Shown piece after piece: positions 30,299 through 38,134 of a DNA stretch of 38,134 nucleotides. The stretch spans positions 1 through 38,134 of the forward strand of contig JAHLLJ010000024.1 in NCBI GenBank assembly GCA_020444205.1. Direction: 5' to 3'. The notes below the pieces were generated by a model, which saw only the letters and a program-made list of their open reading frames with translations, was not told where the DNA came from and did no database searches. A program made the position numbers and the translations under genes. The first letter of the stretch is position 1. Each line of letters begins with the position of its first letter. This stretch comes from Deltaproteobacteria bacterium (lineage in GTDB: Bacteria; Desulfobacterota; Desulfarculia; Desulfarculales; Desulfarculaceae).

Positions 30299-31891
30299 AT
30301 GAAGCTGCCGAGAGTTCTGTTAGCGGCGGTGCTGGTGCTTGTGGGCATGGCCATGCTCGCCCCGCCCGCATCCGCGACCTCCAAGGACACCCTGACCGTG
30401 CTCAGGATCATCGATTCCAACAACTATGACCCCCAACGGACCGCGGCCCGTAGCGGCGCGGAGGTCATCAACATGTTGGGCGACACCCTGGTCACCCTGG
30501 ACCCGGACATGAAGACCATTCGCCCCGGCTTGGCTGAGTCTTGGGAAATAAAAGACGGGGGCAAGACCTACATTTTCCATCTCAGGAAGGATGTAAAATT
30601 CCACGATGGCAAGCCCTTCACCGCCGCCGACGTGGTCTACACCTTCAAGCGCTGGAAAAACCCCAAGCCAAAGAAACCTTTAGCCTGGAGGGCCGGCCCC
30701 CTGAAGGATATCAAGGCCCTGGACAAGTACACGGTATCCTATGAACTGACCGAGCCTTTCAACGAATTGCTTTACCAGCTTACCCTTTTTTGCGCCACGA
30801 TAATAGACCAAAACAACGTGGAGAAGCTGGGCAAGGACTTCGGCGTAAAGGGCTTCAACGGCACCGGTCCCTACCGCTGGGTTTCCTGGACTCCCCGCAA
30901 CCAGATGGTCCTGGAGGGAAACCCTGATTACAAATGGGGCCCCGAGTTTTATGCCAACAAGGGTCCGGTCAAGGTAAAGAAGCTTATCTGGAAGATAGTG
31001 CCCGAGGAAAGCACCCGGGTGGCCCTGTTGCAGACCGGCCAGGCCGATGTTTCCCAACACTTGCCGCTATGGGCCATTAAGCAGCTCGAGGCCAACCCCA
31101 AGGTCACGGTCCAGGAGTTCAAGCCCTTTGAGTGGACCTATTACTGCGGTATGAAAATCGATAGGCCCATGATGAAAGACCCCAAGGTCCGCCGGGCCAT
31201 CGTGGCCGCGGTCAACCGCGAGGAAATCGCCAACAAGCTCTTCTTCGGCCAGGTGTATCCGGCCTATACCTACTATTCCGAACACGCCATCGATTTCGAT
31301 CCGGCCATCTTGAAGATCATGCCGCGCTACGACCCCGCTCTTTCCAACAAGCTGCTGGACGAGGCTGGTTGGAAGAAGGGCGAGGACGGCTTCCGCTACA
31401 AGGACGGCAAGAAGCTCACGGTCCTGGCTTATATCTTCACCAGCTGGCGCAAGGAGTTCGAGGCGATTCAAGGCTATCTGCGCAAGGTGGGCATCGACTT
31501 CCAAATCCAGGCCTTTGACTCCACGGTGGCCTGGGGCAAGTTCGCCACCCAGGAGTTTGACTGCTGGTCCATGTCCTACCCTTACTTCAGCGTGGGCGAT
31601 GCCTTGAACCTGTACTTCCCCTCCAAGAACATGCCCACTCCCAACCGGTCCAACTGGAACGACCCCTGGACCGACGAGATGCTGGCTAAGGGTAAGTCAG
31701 CCATGGATCCCAAGAAGCGCTATGAGATCTACTCCAAGGTCCAGCGCAAGGTCCACGAGGCCTGCGTCTGGCTGCCGCTTTACCATTGCAAGATGCTGGT
31801 GGCTTCCTCCCAGCGGGTGGGCGGCGTAAAGACCCACGGTATCTACGGCTGCGGACTGTACAAGGGTATTGACCTGGAAATCGTGAAGTAA
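30299..31891 (+). CDS. Periplasmic substrate-binding protein of the ABC importer (SBP family 5)
   Basis: A 530-residue extracytoplasmic solute-binding protein. A Sec signal peptide (MKLPRVLLAAVLVLVGMAML, then APPASA) is probably cut after residue 26; no lipobox Cys is present. The SBP_bac_5 signature is visible around YIFHLRKDVKFHDGKPFTAADV (about 83-104), with FNGTGPYRW and DPKVRRAIVAAVNREEI further on. AGGAG 8 bases before the ATG is the strongest ribosome-binding site of the operon. A stable hairpin follows the gene, as often seen after binding-protein genes to raise their mRNA level. Family 5 proteins bind peptides, nickel, opines, glutathione and similar compounds. Confidence 0.93.
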   Translation: MKLPRVLLAAVLVLVGMAMLAPPASATSKDTLTVLRIIDSNNYDPQRTAARSGAEVINMLGDTLVTLDPDMKTIRPGLAESWEIKDGGKTYIFHLRKDVKFHDGKPFTAADVVYTFKRWKNPKPKKPLAWRAGPLKDIKALDKYTVSYELTEPFNELLYQLTLFCATIIDQNNVEKLGKDFGVKGFNGTGPYRWVSWTPRNQMVLEGNPDYKWGPEFYANKGPVKVKKLIWKIVPEESTRVALLQTGQADVSQHLPLWAIKQLEANPKVTVQEFKPFEWTYYCGMKIDRPMMKDPKVRRAIVAAVNREEIANKLFFGQVYPAYTYYSEHAIDFDPAILKIMPRYDPALSNKLLDEAGWKKGEDGFRYKDGKKLTVLAYIFTSWRKEFEAIQGYLRKVGIDFQIQAFDSTVAWGKFATQEFDCWSMSYPYFSVGDALNLYFPSKNMPTPNRSNWNDPWTDEMLAKGKSAMDPKKRYEIYSKVQRKVHEACVWLPLYHCKMLVASSQRVGGVKTHGIYGCGLYKGIDLEIVK

Positions 31892-31902
31892 ACCTTAATC
31901 AA

Positions 31903-31930
31903 GGACCGGGGCCCCGTTTGGCCCCGGTCC
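31903..31930 (+). terminator. Stable intercistronic hairpin after the binding-protein gene
   Basis: GGACCGGGGCC (31903-31913) pairs perfectly with GGCCCCGGTCC (31920-31930), loop of 6. No T-run follows, so it more likely protects the upstream mRNA than terminates. A second small hairpin, CGGGCC (31984-31989) with GGCCCG (31996-32001), stands just before the next ribosome-binding site. Confidence 0.5.
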
Positions 31931-32018
31931 ACGCCACTTGAGAATTTCGGGCTCCCAAGCCCGCGCGCAAACACCCTAAAGTACGGGCCCGGGAAGGCCC
32001 GCCTAGGAGCAAGGCCCT

Positions 32019-33461
32019 GTGGTAGAGACCACCCTGATACGCAACGCCGCCTGGGTTATAGCCTGGGATGGCGACGCTGGGGAACACCTCTATCTAAATG
32101 ACGCGGATGTTGTCTTTGAAGGCAACCTCATCACCCACGTGGGGCCCGGCTATGCCGGCGAGGCGGACAGGGTCATCCAGGGAAAGGGTCTGTTGGTCAT
32201 GCCGGGATTGGTGGATATCCACTCCCACCCGGCCAACGAGCCCATGAGTCAAGGTATAAACGAGGAGTTGGGCTCTCCGCGACTCTATAATTCCTCGCTA
32301 TATGAGTACATGCCTCTTTTCAAGGCCGACGATGATGGCCTGAAGGCGGCGGCCACGGTGGCTTATGCCGAGCTGCTCATGAGCGGCACCACCACCCTGG
32401 TCGATCTTTCCATCCCATATGATGGCTGGCTGGAGTTGATGGCCCAAAGCGGCCTCAGGGGTGTGCTGTCTCCCATGTATCGCTCGGCCTCCTGGTCCAC
32501 CAGCAACGGCTACACCGTGGAGTACCTTTGGGACCAAGTCGCCGGCCGAGAAGCCATGGCCCAGGCCATGGAGGTGGTGGACAACGCTCTCAAGCATCCT
32601 TCGGCTCGCTTAAGCGGCCAGTTGTGTCCGGCCCAGGTGGATACCTGCACACCCGAGCTGCTCCAAGCATCTCAGGACGAGGCCCGCAAGCGGGGGCTCA
32701 CCATGCAGGTGCATGCCGCCCAGAGCCAGGTGGAGTTCAATGAGATGACCCAGCGCCACGGCGTGACTCCCATCCAGTGGTTGGATGCGCTCGGCGTTTT
32801 GGACCACGACACAACCATAGGCCACGGCATTTACCTGGATCATCACTCCTGTTTGGACTGGTACACCAAAAAAGACCTGGGGATCCTGGCCCGCAACCAG
32901 TGCAGCGTGGCTCACTGCCCCAACGTGTTTTCCCGCCGGGGTATGAAGCTGGAGCATTTTGGCGCTTACCACGACGCTGGAGTGAACCTGGGCATCGGTA
33001 CGGACACCTACCCCCACAACATGATCGAGGAGCTCAGGTCGGCCATCATCTTTGGCCGCCTGGCCAGCGGGGAGATACGGCCCTCCACGGCCGAGGTCTT
33101 CAATGCCGCGACTGTAGGGGGCGCCAAAGCCCTGGGCCGCAAGGACATCGGACGCCTGACCCCTGGCGCCAAGGCGGATGTGGTCTTGGTGGACCTGGAG
33201 CGTCCGGCCATGAAACCTTGCCGTGAGCCTCTGCGCAGTTTGATTTACGTGGCCGCCGAGCGGGCGGTCAGGGATGTATTCGTGGACGGCCGCCAGGTGG
33301 TGCGGCAAGGCCGCGTAATGAATTTGGACTATGCCTCGGCCAAGGATGCACTGGAGCAGGCCCAGAAGAGAAGCCTGGAGGGCATGCAGGCCCTGGATTT
33401 TGCCTCCAGGACGCCCGAGGAAATTTCACCCTTAACCTTCAGCAAAAGAAGCAAGGCCTGA
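32019..33461 (+). CDS. Amidohydrolase of the ATZ/TRZ (cytosine deaminase/chlorohydrolase) type
   Basis: A cytoplasmic metal-dependent hydrolase of 480 residues. The metal and catalytic set is visible: DIHSHP (H68, H70), QVHAAQ (H at about 232), GHGIYLD (H near 269) and LGIGTDTYPHN (Asp near 330). The outer beta-sandwich is built from both ends. Relatives deaminate or dechlorinate N-heterocycles such as guanine, cytosine, S-adenosylhomocysteine/thioadenosine and triazines. A GTG start at 32019 follows AGGAG. It lies between the binding protein and the ATPases of the importer and overlaps the next gene by 1 base, so its substrate is most likely the imported compound or its first product. Confidence 0.88.
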   Translation: MVETTLIRNAAWVIAWDGDAGEHLYLNDADVVFEGNLITHVGPGYAGEADRVIQGKGLLVMPGLVDIHSHPANEPMSQGINEELGSPRLYNSSLYEYMPLFKADDDGLKAAATVAYAELLMSGTTTLVDLSIPYDGWLELMAQSGLRGVLSPMYRSASWSTSNGYTVEYLWDQVAGREAMAQAMEVVDNALKHPSARLSGQLCPAQVDTCTPELLQASQDEARKRGLTMQVHAAQSQVEFNEMTQRHGVTPIQWLDALGVLDHDTTIGHGIYLDHHSCLDWYTKKDLGILARNQCSVAHCPNVFSRRGMKLEHFGAYHDAGVNLGIGTDTYPHNMIEELRSAIIFGRLASGEIRPSTAEVFNAATVGGAKALGRKDIGRLTPGAKADVVLVDLERPAMKPCREPLRSLIYVAAERAVRDVFVDGRQVVRQGRVMNLDYASAKDALEQAQKRSLEGMQALDFASRTPEEISPLTFSKRSKA

Positions 33462-34546
33462 TGGCCCAGCAATATACAGACGAAAAGGCCCGTATTAACG
33501 GCCAAGCGCTACTGTCGGTAAAGAACTTAACCATCGACTTCAAATCCGAAGGCCGGATCGTCAGGGCGGTTGATGGAGTAAGTTTCAAGGTCGACCGGGG
33601 CAAGACCCTTTGTGTGGTCGGCGAAAGCGGCTGCGGCAAAAGCGTGACCTCTTTGGCCATCATGGGGCTTTTGCCCACCCCCCCCGCCATCATAGCCGGG
33701 GATGAGGTCAACCTGGGCGACACCGATCTGCTGGCCTTGGGGCCGGCGGCCATGCGCAGGGTGCGAGGGGATCGCATCGCCATGATCTTTCAAGAGCCCA
33801 TGACCTCCCTTGATCCGGTCTACACCATAGGTGACCAGATCGTGGAGGCTATCAAGGCCCATGAAAACATATCCACCGAAAAGGCCATGGAGCGGGCCTT
33901 GGAGCTTTTGAAAAGAGTCCGTATCCCCGAGCCTAACGAACGCCTGCGTCAGTACCCCCACAATCTGAGCGGCGGTATGCGCCAGCGGGTGATGATCGCC
34001 ATCGCCCTGGCCTGCAACCCCGAACTGCTCATAGCCGACGAGCCCACCACCGCCCTTGACGTGACCATCCAGGCCCAGATTTTGGATTTGATTACCCAAC
34101 TTAAAGACCAGTTGGGAATGGCGCTCATGCTCATAACTCACGATTTGGGCGTGGTGGCCCAGGTGGCCGACGAGGTGGTGGTCATGTACGCGGGTCAGGT
34201 GGTGGAGAAGGCTCCGGCGGAGGGGCTTTTTGATACCCCGCAGCACCCCTACACCCTGGGGCTGCTGGGTTCCATACCCAGGGTGGATGAGCAACGCCCC
34301 GAGTTGGCCACCATCAAGGGCAGGGTGCCTCCGCCTTTTGACATGCCCAAGGGCTGCCGCTTCCACCCCAGGTGTCCATTTGCCCAGGAAAAATGTTTGC
34401 AGCAGCCTGAACTCGCCTTAGTGGGGCAGGACCACTGGGCCGCCTGCTGGCGCAGCCCCTTGGAGCAACACATCCTGGGCTGGCAGCCCACTGATTGCGA
34501 GGCGCGGGCCCCCGGCGGTACTTCCCCAGATTCCCTAGGAGACTAG
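33461..34546 (+). CDS. dppD: ABC transporter ATPase, DppD/OppD type
   Basis: An ATP-hydrolysing subunit of 361 residues. Walker A is GESGCGKS (about 53-60), the signature LSGGMRQR, Walker B LLIADEPT, and the switch His follows in LITHDLG. The C-terminal oligopeptide-transporter extension carries the Cys pattern [15 protein letters not shown] with a further AACW. In this protein class those cysteines can hold an iron-sulfur cluster (family knowledge). The ATG shares one base with the amidohydrolase stop (TGATG). Confidence 0.93.
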   Translation: MAQQYTDEKARINGQALLSVKNLTIDFKSEGRIVRAVDGVSFKVDRGKTLCVVGESGCGKSVTSLAIMGLLPTPPAIIAGDEVNLGDTDLLALGPAAMRRVRGDRIAMIFQEPMTSLDPVYTIGDQIVEAIKAHENISTEKAMERALELLKRVRIPEPNERLRQYPHNLSGGMRQRVMIAIALACNPELLIADEPTTALDVTIQAQILDLITQLKDQLGMALMLITHDLGVVAQVADEVVVMYAGQVVEKAPAEGLFDTPQHPYTLGLLGSIPRVDEQRPELATIKGRVPPPFDMPKGCRFHPRCPFAQEKCLQQPELALVGQDHWAACWRSPLEQHILGWQPTDCEARAPGGTSPDSLGD

Positions 34547-34550
34547 CCTT

Positions 34551-35651
34551 ATGGCTGAGCCGCGGTTGGCATACAACCAAGAAAGCAAAGAGCCCGTTGC
34601 CAAGGCCAGGCCCAAGCCTCTGCTGCGGGTATATGCCTTGCAAAAGCATTTTCCCATCACCAAGGGATTGATCCGTGCCCGCGAAACCGGAGTGGTCCGG
34701 GCGGTGGACGGAGTGGACTTTGACATGTTTCCCGGAGAGACCTTGGCCGTGGTGGGTGAGAGCGGCTGCGGAAAATCCACCCTGGGCAGGCTGGTGCTTC
34801 GTCTACTGCGGCCCACTAATGGTGAGATAATCTACAATCACGAACGCATCAGCAACCTGAGTGCCGGGCAGATGCGCCGCCTGCGAGGCGAGCTGCAAAT
34901 CATCTTCCAAGACCCCTTTGCCTCACTCAACCCCAGGCTCACGGTGTCGCGGCTGATTAGAGAGCCGCTGGACGTGCACCTGCCCGATTCCCCGGATAAA
35001 AAAGGACGGGTGGCCGAGCTGTTGCGAACCGTGGGTTTGGCCGCCTACCAGGCCAACCGCTATCCCCATGAGTTTTCCGGCGGGCAGCGCCAACGCATAG
35101 GAGTGGCCAGGGCCCTGGCCGCCAACCCCCATCTGGTGGTATGCGACGAACCGGTTTCAGCCCTGGATGTTTCCATCCAAGCCCAGGTGCTCAACCTCAT
35201 CCGGGACCTGCAGCGCCGTTTCAACCTGAGCTATCTATTCATTTCCCATGACCTGGCCGTGGTCAAGCACATCTCCGACCGGGTGGCGGTCATGTATCTG
35301 GGCAAGTTTGTGGAGCTGACCACCAAGGAGGAGCTTTACAGCCGCCCGCTTCATCCTTATTCCCAAGCCCTGCTGGCCGCGGTTCCCATTCCAGACCCCC
35401 ATGCCCGCGGGAGCAAGGTTATCATCAAGGGCGATGTGCCCAGCCCCATCAACCCTCCTTCCGGCTGCCGGTTCCATACCCGCTGCCCCAAGGTTCAAGA
35501 CATCTGCAAACAAGAAGAGCCCATGTTGATTGAAAAGTATCCAGGGCACAAGGTGGCCTGCCACTTCGCGGAGGTCGAGCCGTCCATAACCCAGCAGGGA
35601 CGGCCCGCCAACCAACGCTTTGAAAAATTGGTCCAAGCTTTTTACGCCTAG
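34551..35651 (+). CDS. dppF: ABC transporter ATPase, DppF/OppF type
   Basis: Second ATPase of the importer, 366 residues, pairing with the DppD-type subunit. Walker [13 protein letters not shown], signature FSGGQRQRIGVARAL, Walker B LVVCDEPVSALDVS and switch His in FISHDLAVV are intact. The C-terminal extension again has GCRFHTRCPKVQDIC and a final ACHF. AGGAG lies upstream of the ATG at 34551, 4 bases after the previous stop. With it the importer is complete: two permeases, one binding protein, two ATPases. Confidence 0.93.
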   Translation: MAEPRLAYNQESKEPVAKARPKPLLRVYALQKHFPITKGLIRARETGVVRAVDGVDFDMFPGETLAVVGESGCGKSTLGRLVLRLLRPTNGEIIYNHERISNLSAGQMRRLRGELQIIFQDPFASLNPRLTVSRLIREPLDVHLPDSPDKKGRVAELLRTVGLAAYQANRYPHEFSGGQRQRIGVARALAANPHLVVCDEPVSALDVSIQAQVLNLIRDLQRRFNLSYLFISHDLAVVKHISDRVAVMYLGKFVELTTKEELYSRPLHPYSQALLAAVPIPDPHARGSKVIIKGDVPSPINPPSGCRFHTRCPKVQDICKQEEPMLIEKYPGHKVACHFAEVEPSITQQGRPANQRFEKLVQAFYA

Positions 35652-35710
35652 AATTGAGCAGGGTGGCCAGAGACGCTGCCGGCGCTCTTGGAAATAAAGG
35701 GAAGCCTCAA

Positions 35711-37321
35711 ATGAGCACTTACGCTGATTACCTATTTATCAACGGCAGCGTTATCACCGTGGACCCGGATGATCGGGTATGCCAAGCGGTGGCGGTGAGC
35801 GGAAACCGTATTGCCAATGTGGGCCGCGACGCGGACATGAAGCTGTTCATGGGCCCCAGGACCGAGGTCATAGACCTGCGGGGCCGCACCTTGTTGCCCG
35901 GGTTCGTGGACGCCCATTGCCACACGGATCTTTACGGCCTCAACCAGATGGCCATAGAGTGCACGCCCTACAAGGTGTCTTCCATTGAAGACATAAAGGC
36001 CAAGGTGGCCGAGGCTGCCAAGACCACACCCAAGGGTGGCTGGATAATCTGCTGGGGCTATGACCAGACCGAGCTGGCCGAACAACGCCACCCCAACCGC
36101 CACGACCTGGACGCCGTGGCCCCGGAGCATATGGTGGCGGTAATCCGCACCTGCAGCCATGTGCAGGCGGTGAACTCAGCCGTCTTGCAAGCCGTGGGTT
36201 ATGCCCAAGGAGTCGCCGACCCTGAAGGCGGACATATCGTAAAGGACGAGAAGGGCGAGCCCACGGGCCTGCTTTATGAGACCGCCCGGGACCCGGTGAT
36301 GTCGCTCAACGCCGGTTCGGAAGACGAGTTGACCAAAGGGCTGGAGCTGCTCAACCGGGATTTCCTGGCCTACGGCATCACCTCGGTGCAGGACGCCACT
36401 GGCCGGAGCATCGCCCAGGTCAGGGTGTGGCAAAAGGCCCTGGAGGATGGCCGGCTCAAGCTCAGGACCTACTTCATGCCCCGCCTGTCCGGCGCGGTCA
36501 CCGTGGGCCAAACCTATCTTGAGACCGGCCTGCGCACCGGTTTTGGCAACGACATGCTCAAGCTGGGCCCCTTGAAGCTGATGGTGGACGGCTCGGTGGG
36601 CGGCTCCTCCGCCGCGGTCAGGCAAGCTTTTCCCGCTGACCCCAACAACTTCGGCATACTCTATATGTCCCAAGAGGAGCTGGACCGGCAAATACTAGCC
36701 GGGCACCTGGGCGGCTGGCAATTGGCCGTACACGCCATTGGTGACAAGGCCCTGGAAATGGTGCTCACCTCCTATGAGCGGGCCCTGACGGCCCATCCCA
36801 AAGAAAACCACCGTCACCGCATCGAGCACTTCAGCCTGCCGGACAAGGCCATGGTGGACAAGGCCAAAGAGCTGGGCATCATCCCGGTGTTGGGCGTACC
36901 TTTCATATACCCCCACGGCAACAGTTATCTGCAAATTCTGGGTGAGGAGCGCACCAAGGGTATGCTGCCCTTGAAATCCTTGGTGGAGCGGGGGATGATC
37001 GCCGCGCTCAGCTCTGACGCGCCGATCATCGACCCCAATCCCATGCGAGGCCTCTACGCGGCGGTCACCAGAAAAAGCAAGTTCGGCACCCAAGTAGCCC
37101 CCGAGGAGGCGGTGGACATCAAGACCGCCATCCGAGCTCACACCCTGTGGGGGGCCTACACCAGCTTTGAAGAGGACATCAAAGGCTCCATAGTGCCCGG
37201 CAAGCTGGCCGACCTCACGGTGCTGAGCGGCGATATTCTCAAGGCAGAGGATGAGGAGATATTGGAGTTGAAGGCCGATATGACCATGGTGGACGGCCAG
37301 GTCCAATACCAGCGAGTTTGA
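35711..37321 (+). CDS. YtcJ-like metal-dependent amidohydrolase
   Basis: A 536-residue hydrolase of the YtcJ/LAF3 (Amidohydro_3) type, distinct from the ATZ/TRZ enzyme upstream. Metal motif GFVDAHCHTD (H69, H71); then the family motif LMVDGSVGGSSAA, AVHAIGDKAL (third His), HRIEHF (fourth His) and LSSDAPI (Asp). Members cleave amide bonds in N-acyl or cyclic amide compounds; most have no known substrate. I choose ATG 35711 with AAGGGAAG about 8 bases upstream. A longer frame from a TTG at 35654 would add 19 residues without a ribosome-binding site. It ends the operon. Two different amidohydrolases in one operon suggest two successive C-N bond cleavages. Confidence 0.85.
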   Translation: MSTYADYLFINGSVITVDPDDRVCQAVAVSGNRIANVGRDADMKLFMGPRTEVIDLRGRTLLPGFVDAHCHTDLYGLNQMAIECTPYKVSSIEDIKAKVAEAAKTTPKGGWIICWGYDQTELAEQRHPNRHDLDAVAPEHMVAVIRTCSHVQAVNSAVLQAVGYAQGVADPEGGHIVKDEKGEPTGLLYETARDPVMSLNAGSEDELTKGLELLNRDFLAYGITSVQDATGRSIAQVRVWQKALEDGRLKLRTYFMPRLSGAVTVGQTYLETGLRTGFGNDMLKLGPLKLMVDGSVGGSSAAVRQAFPADPNNFGILYMSQEELDRQILAGHLGGWQLAVHAIGDKALEMVLTSYERALTAHPKENHRHRIEHFSLPDKAMVDKAKELGIIPVLGVPFIYPHGNSYLQILGEERTKGMLPLKSLVERGMIAALSSDAPIIDPNPMRGLYAAVTRKSKFGTQVAPEEAVDIKTAIRAHTLWGAYTSFEEDIKGSIVPGKLADLTVLSGDILKAEDEEILELKADMTMVDGQVQYQRV

Positions 37322-37369
37322 TCCCTGAGCGGTTTTCCCGGCCAAGACAATCAGGTGTTGGGTTCAGCC

Positions 37370-37397
37370 TCGGCTCATATGGGCCGAAGCTTGCTTT
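37370..37397 (+). terminator. Possible weak terminator after the amidohydrolase operon
   Basis: TCGGC (37370-37374) pairs with GCCGA (37383-37387) around an 8-nt loop, followed by AGCTTGCTTTTG. Stem and T-tract are both short, so this is a tentative call. Confidence 0.3.
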
Positions 37398-37508
37398 TGC
37401 CCGGTAGGAAATCCTTGGTGGATTAAAAAAACTAAAGCCGGATGGGTGTTGTGATCCAGCGAGGCACCTTCCCTTATTGTGAAAAGAAGCTTAAACCCAG
37501 GGGACTAG

Positions 37509-37538
37509 TTGACATTACAGGAGCAGATCACCTATAAA
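37509..37538 (+). promoter_or_regulatory. Sigma-70 promoter of the TetR gene
   Basis: A perfect TTGACA (37509-37514) is followed after 18 bp by TATAAA (37533-37538). Transcription would begin near 37545, about 55 bases before the TetR start. This is the closest match to the housekeeping consensus in the window. Confidence 0.65.
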
Positions 37539-37552
37539 TATCATTCACACCA

Positions 37553-37565
37553 TGAATCGCATTCA
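37553..37565. promoter_or_regulatory. Inverted repeat TGAAT-CGC-ATTCA, candidate TetR operator
   Basis: TGAAT and ATTCA flank CGC just downstream of the predicted transcription start. A wider pair, TTCAC (37544-37548) and GTGAA (37566-37570), surrounds it asymmetrically. TetR proteins commonly repress their own promoter from such sites. Confidence 0.4.
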
Positions 37566-37600
37566 GTGAACCCTTTTACGGGAGGCTGTGGCAAAAGACC

Positions 37601-38134
37601 ATGGGAGTGGTGGAGCGCAGGGCGCGGGAAAGGGAGCAACGCCGGGAGACTATCCTGGACGCGGCCAAGCAAGTCTTCTCCCGCAAGGGTTACCAAGGCG
37701 CCACCATGGAGGAGATCGCCGCCCGGGCCGAGCTCAGCCCCGCCACTCTATACCTGTACTTCAACAATAAAAGCGAGCTCTACGGCTCGCTGAACGTAAA
37801 GATGCTGGCTTTTCTCTGCCAAAGGGTGGAGCAGGTGGCCGGCGAAAGCGGGCTAGAGCCGCCGCAAAAGGTGCGCCGCCTGGCCCAAGCCATGCACGAC
37901 GTCTATACCTTCGACCCCCTCATCTTGACCAACGTGCTGCACATGCAGGCCAGCCAGGAGCTCATGGATCTTTCGCCGGAGCTTAAGGAGCAGATCAACT
38001 CCATGGCCGCCCGGGCGCTTAGGCTCATGGCCGGCATTTTCCAACAAGGCATCGAACAAGGGCGGTTCAGGCCCTATCATCCCGTGGCCCTGGCCGACCT
38101 GGTCTGGTCGGTGTTCAGCGGCCTGGTGCTTTGG
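37601..38134 (+). CDS. TetR-family transcriptional regulator, C-terminus cut by the window edge
   Basis: The first 178 residues are present and open at the right edge. The N-terminal helix-turn-helix is clear: RRETILDAAKQVFSRKGYQG, then ATMEEIAARAELSPATLYLYF and NNKSELY (about 14-60). The helical ligand/dimer domain follows. Members repress efflux, lipid or detoxification genes until a ligand binds. ATG 37601 is taken as the start; GGGAGG at 37580 is too far away to serve it well, and GTG codons at 37607 and 37610 are alternatives. It has its own promoter and a likely operator, so it opens a new transcription unit whose target genes lie to the right. Confidence 0.85.
   Translation, partial: MGVVERRAREREQRRETILDAAKQVFSRKGYQGATMEEIAARAELSPATLYLYFNNKSELYGSLNVKMLAFLCQRVEQVAGESGLEPPQKVRRLAQAMHDVYTFDPLILTNVLHMQASQELMDLSPELKEQINSMAARALRLMAGIFQQGIEQGRFRPYHPVALADLVWSVFSGLVLW

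Noticed and set aside
1-38134. CRISPR arrays, insertion sequences, tRNA genes, prophage or defence islands
   Set aside because: No regularly spaced direct repeats of the right length, no transposase or integrase motifs, and no tRNA T-loop/anticodon pattern were found on either strand by eye.

Overview
The window reads as a chromosomal segment of a GC-rich anaerobic bacterium of the Desulfobacterota (sulfate-reducer-type delta-proteobacteria). The evidence is an HdrA-type heterodisulfide reductase subunit at the left edge, a nearly full-length Desulfovibrio gigas-type molybdenum aldehyde oxidoreductase (Mop), and a downstream gene set matching the Desulfovibrio DVU_1551-1559 neighbourhood. A Desulfarculales-like or marine relative is a guess from gene content, not something the sequence proves. 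I see no rRNA, tRNA, CRISPR array, insertion sequence or prophage.

Layout. (1) 1-6720, all minus strand: the start of hdrA, a very large GAF/PAS hybrid histidine kinase, and a sigma-54 activator whose receiver domain has lost its phospho-acceptor aspartate. The gaps hold several striking inverted repeats. (2) 7033-11710, plus strand: a compact operon metK-ahcY-gsmt-sdmt with a near-consensus promoter, a leader of about 230 nt and a strong terminator. It makes glycine betaine by three SAM-dependent methylations of glycine and carries the SAM-forming and SAH-removing enzymes. (3) 12039-14720, minus strand: yiaW-yiaV-(TolC/OprM lipoprotein), an envelope export-like set with no inner-membrane pump. 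(4) 14879-24493, plus strand: mop behind a long structured control region, then six tightly packed or overlapping genes (Fe-S flavoprotein, CxxC redox protein, methyltransferase, C_GCAxxG_C_C protein, MJ0619/Tes-like radical SAM protein, adenylate-forming CoA-ligase-like protein), ended by a rho-independent terminator. (5) A single minus-strand D-2-hydroxyacid dehydrogenase. (6) A 700-bp AT-rich divergent control region, then 26269-37321, plus strand: GntR/FCD regulator, class III aminotransferase, a complete Dpp/Opp-type ABC importer (two permeases, binding protein, two ATPases) and two unrelated metal-dependent amidohydrolases. (7) A TetR regulator cut by the right edge.

How the genes work together. 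Region 2 is a self-contained osmoprotectant module. Region 6 looks like an uptake-and-breakdown pathway for an unidentified nitrogenous organic compound: import, hydrolytic C-N cleavage, transamination. Region 4 is the most intriguing: an aldehyde oxidoreductase in fixed company with radical-SAM, methyltransferase and ligase proteins whose joint product is, to my knowledge, undescribed. It may be an aldehyde- or carboxylate-handling route, or a dedicated cofactor or maturation pathway. The kinase/activator pair of region 1 sits upstream of hdrA in the same orientation and is a plausible regulator of that energy-metabolism locus, but this is inference from position.
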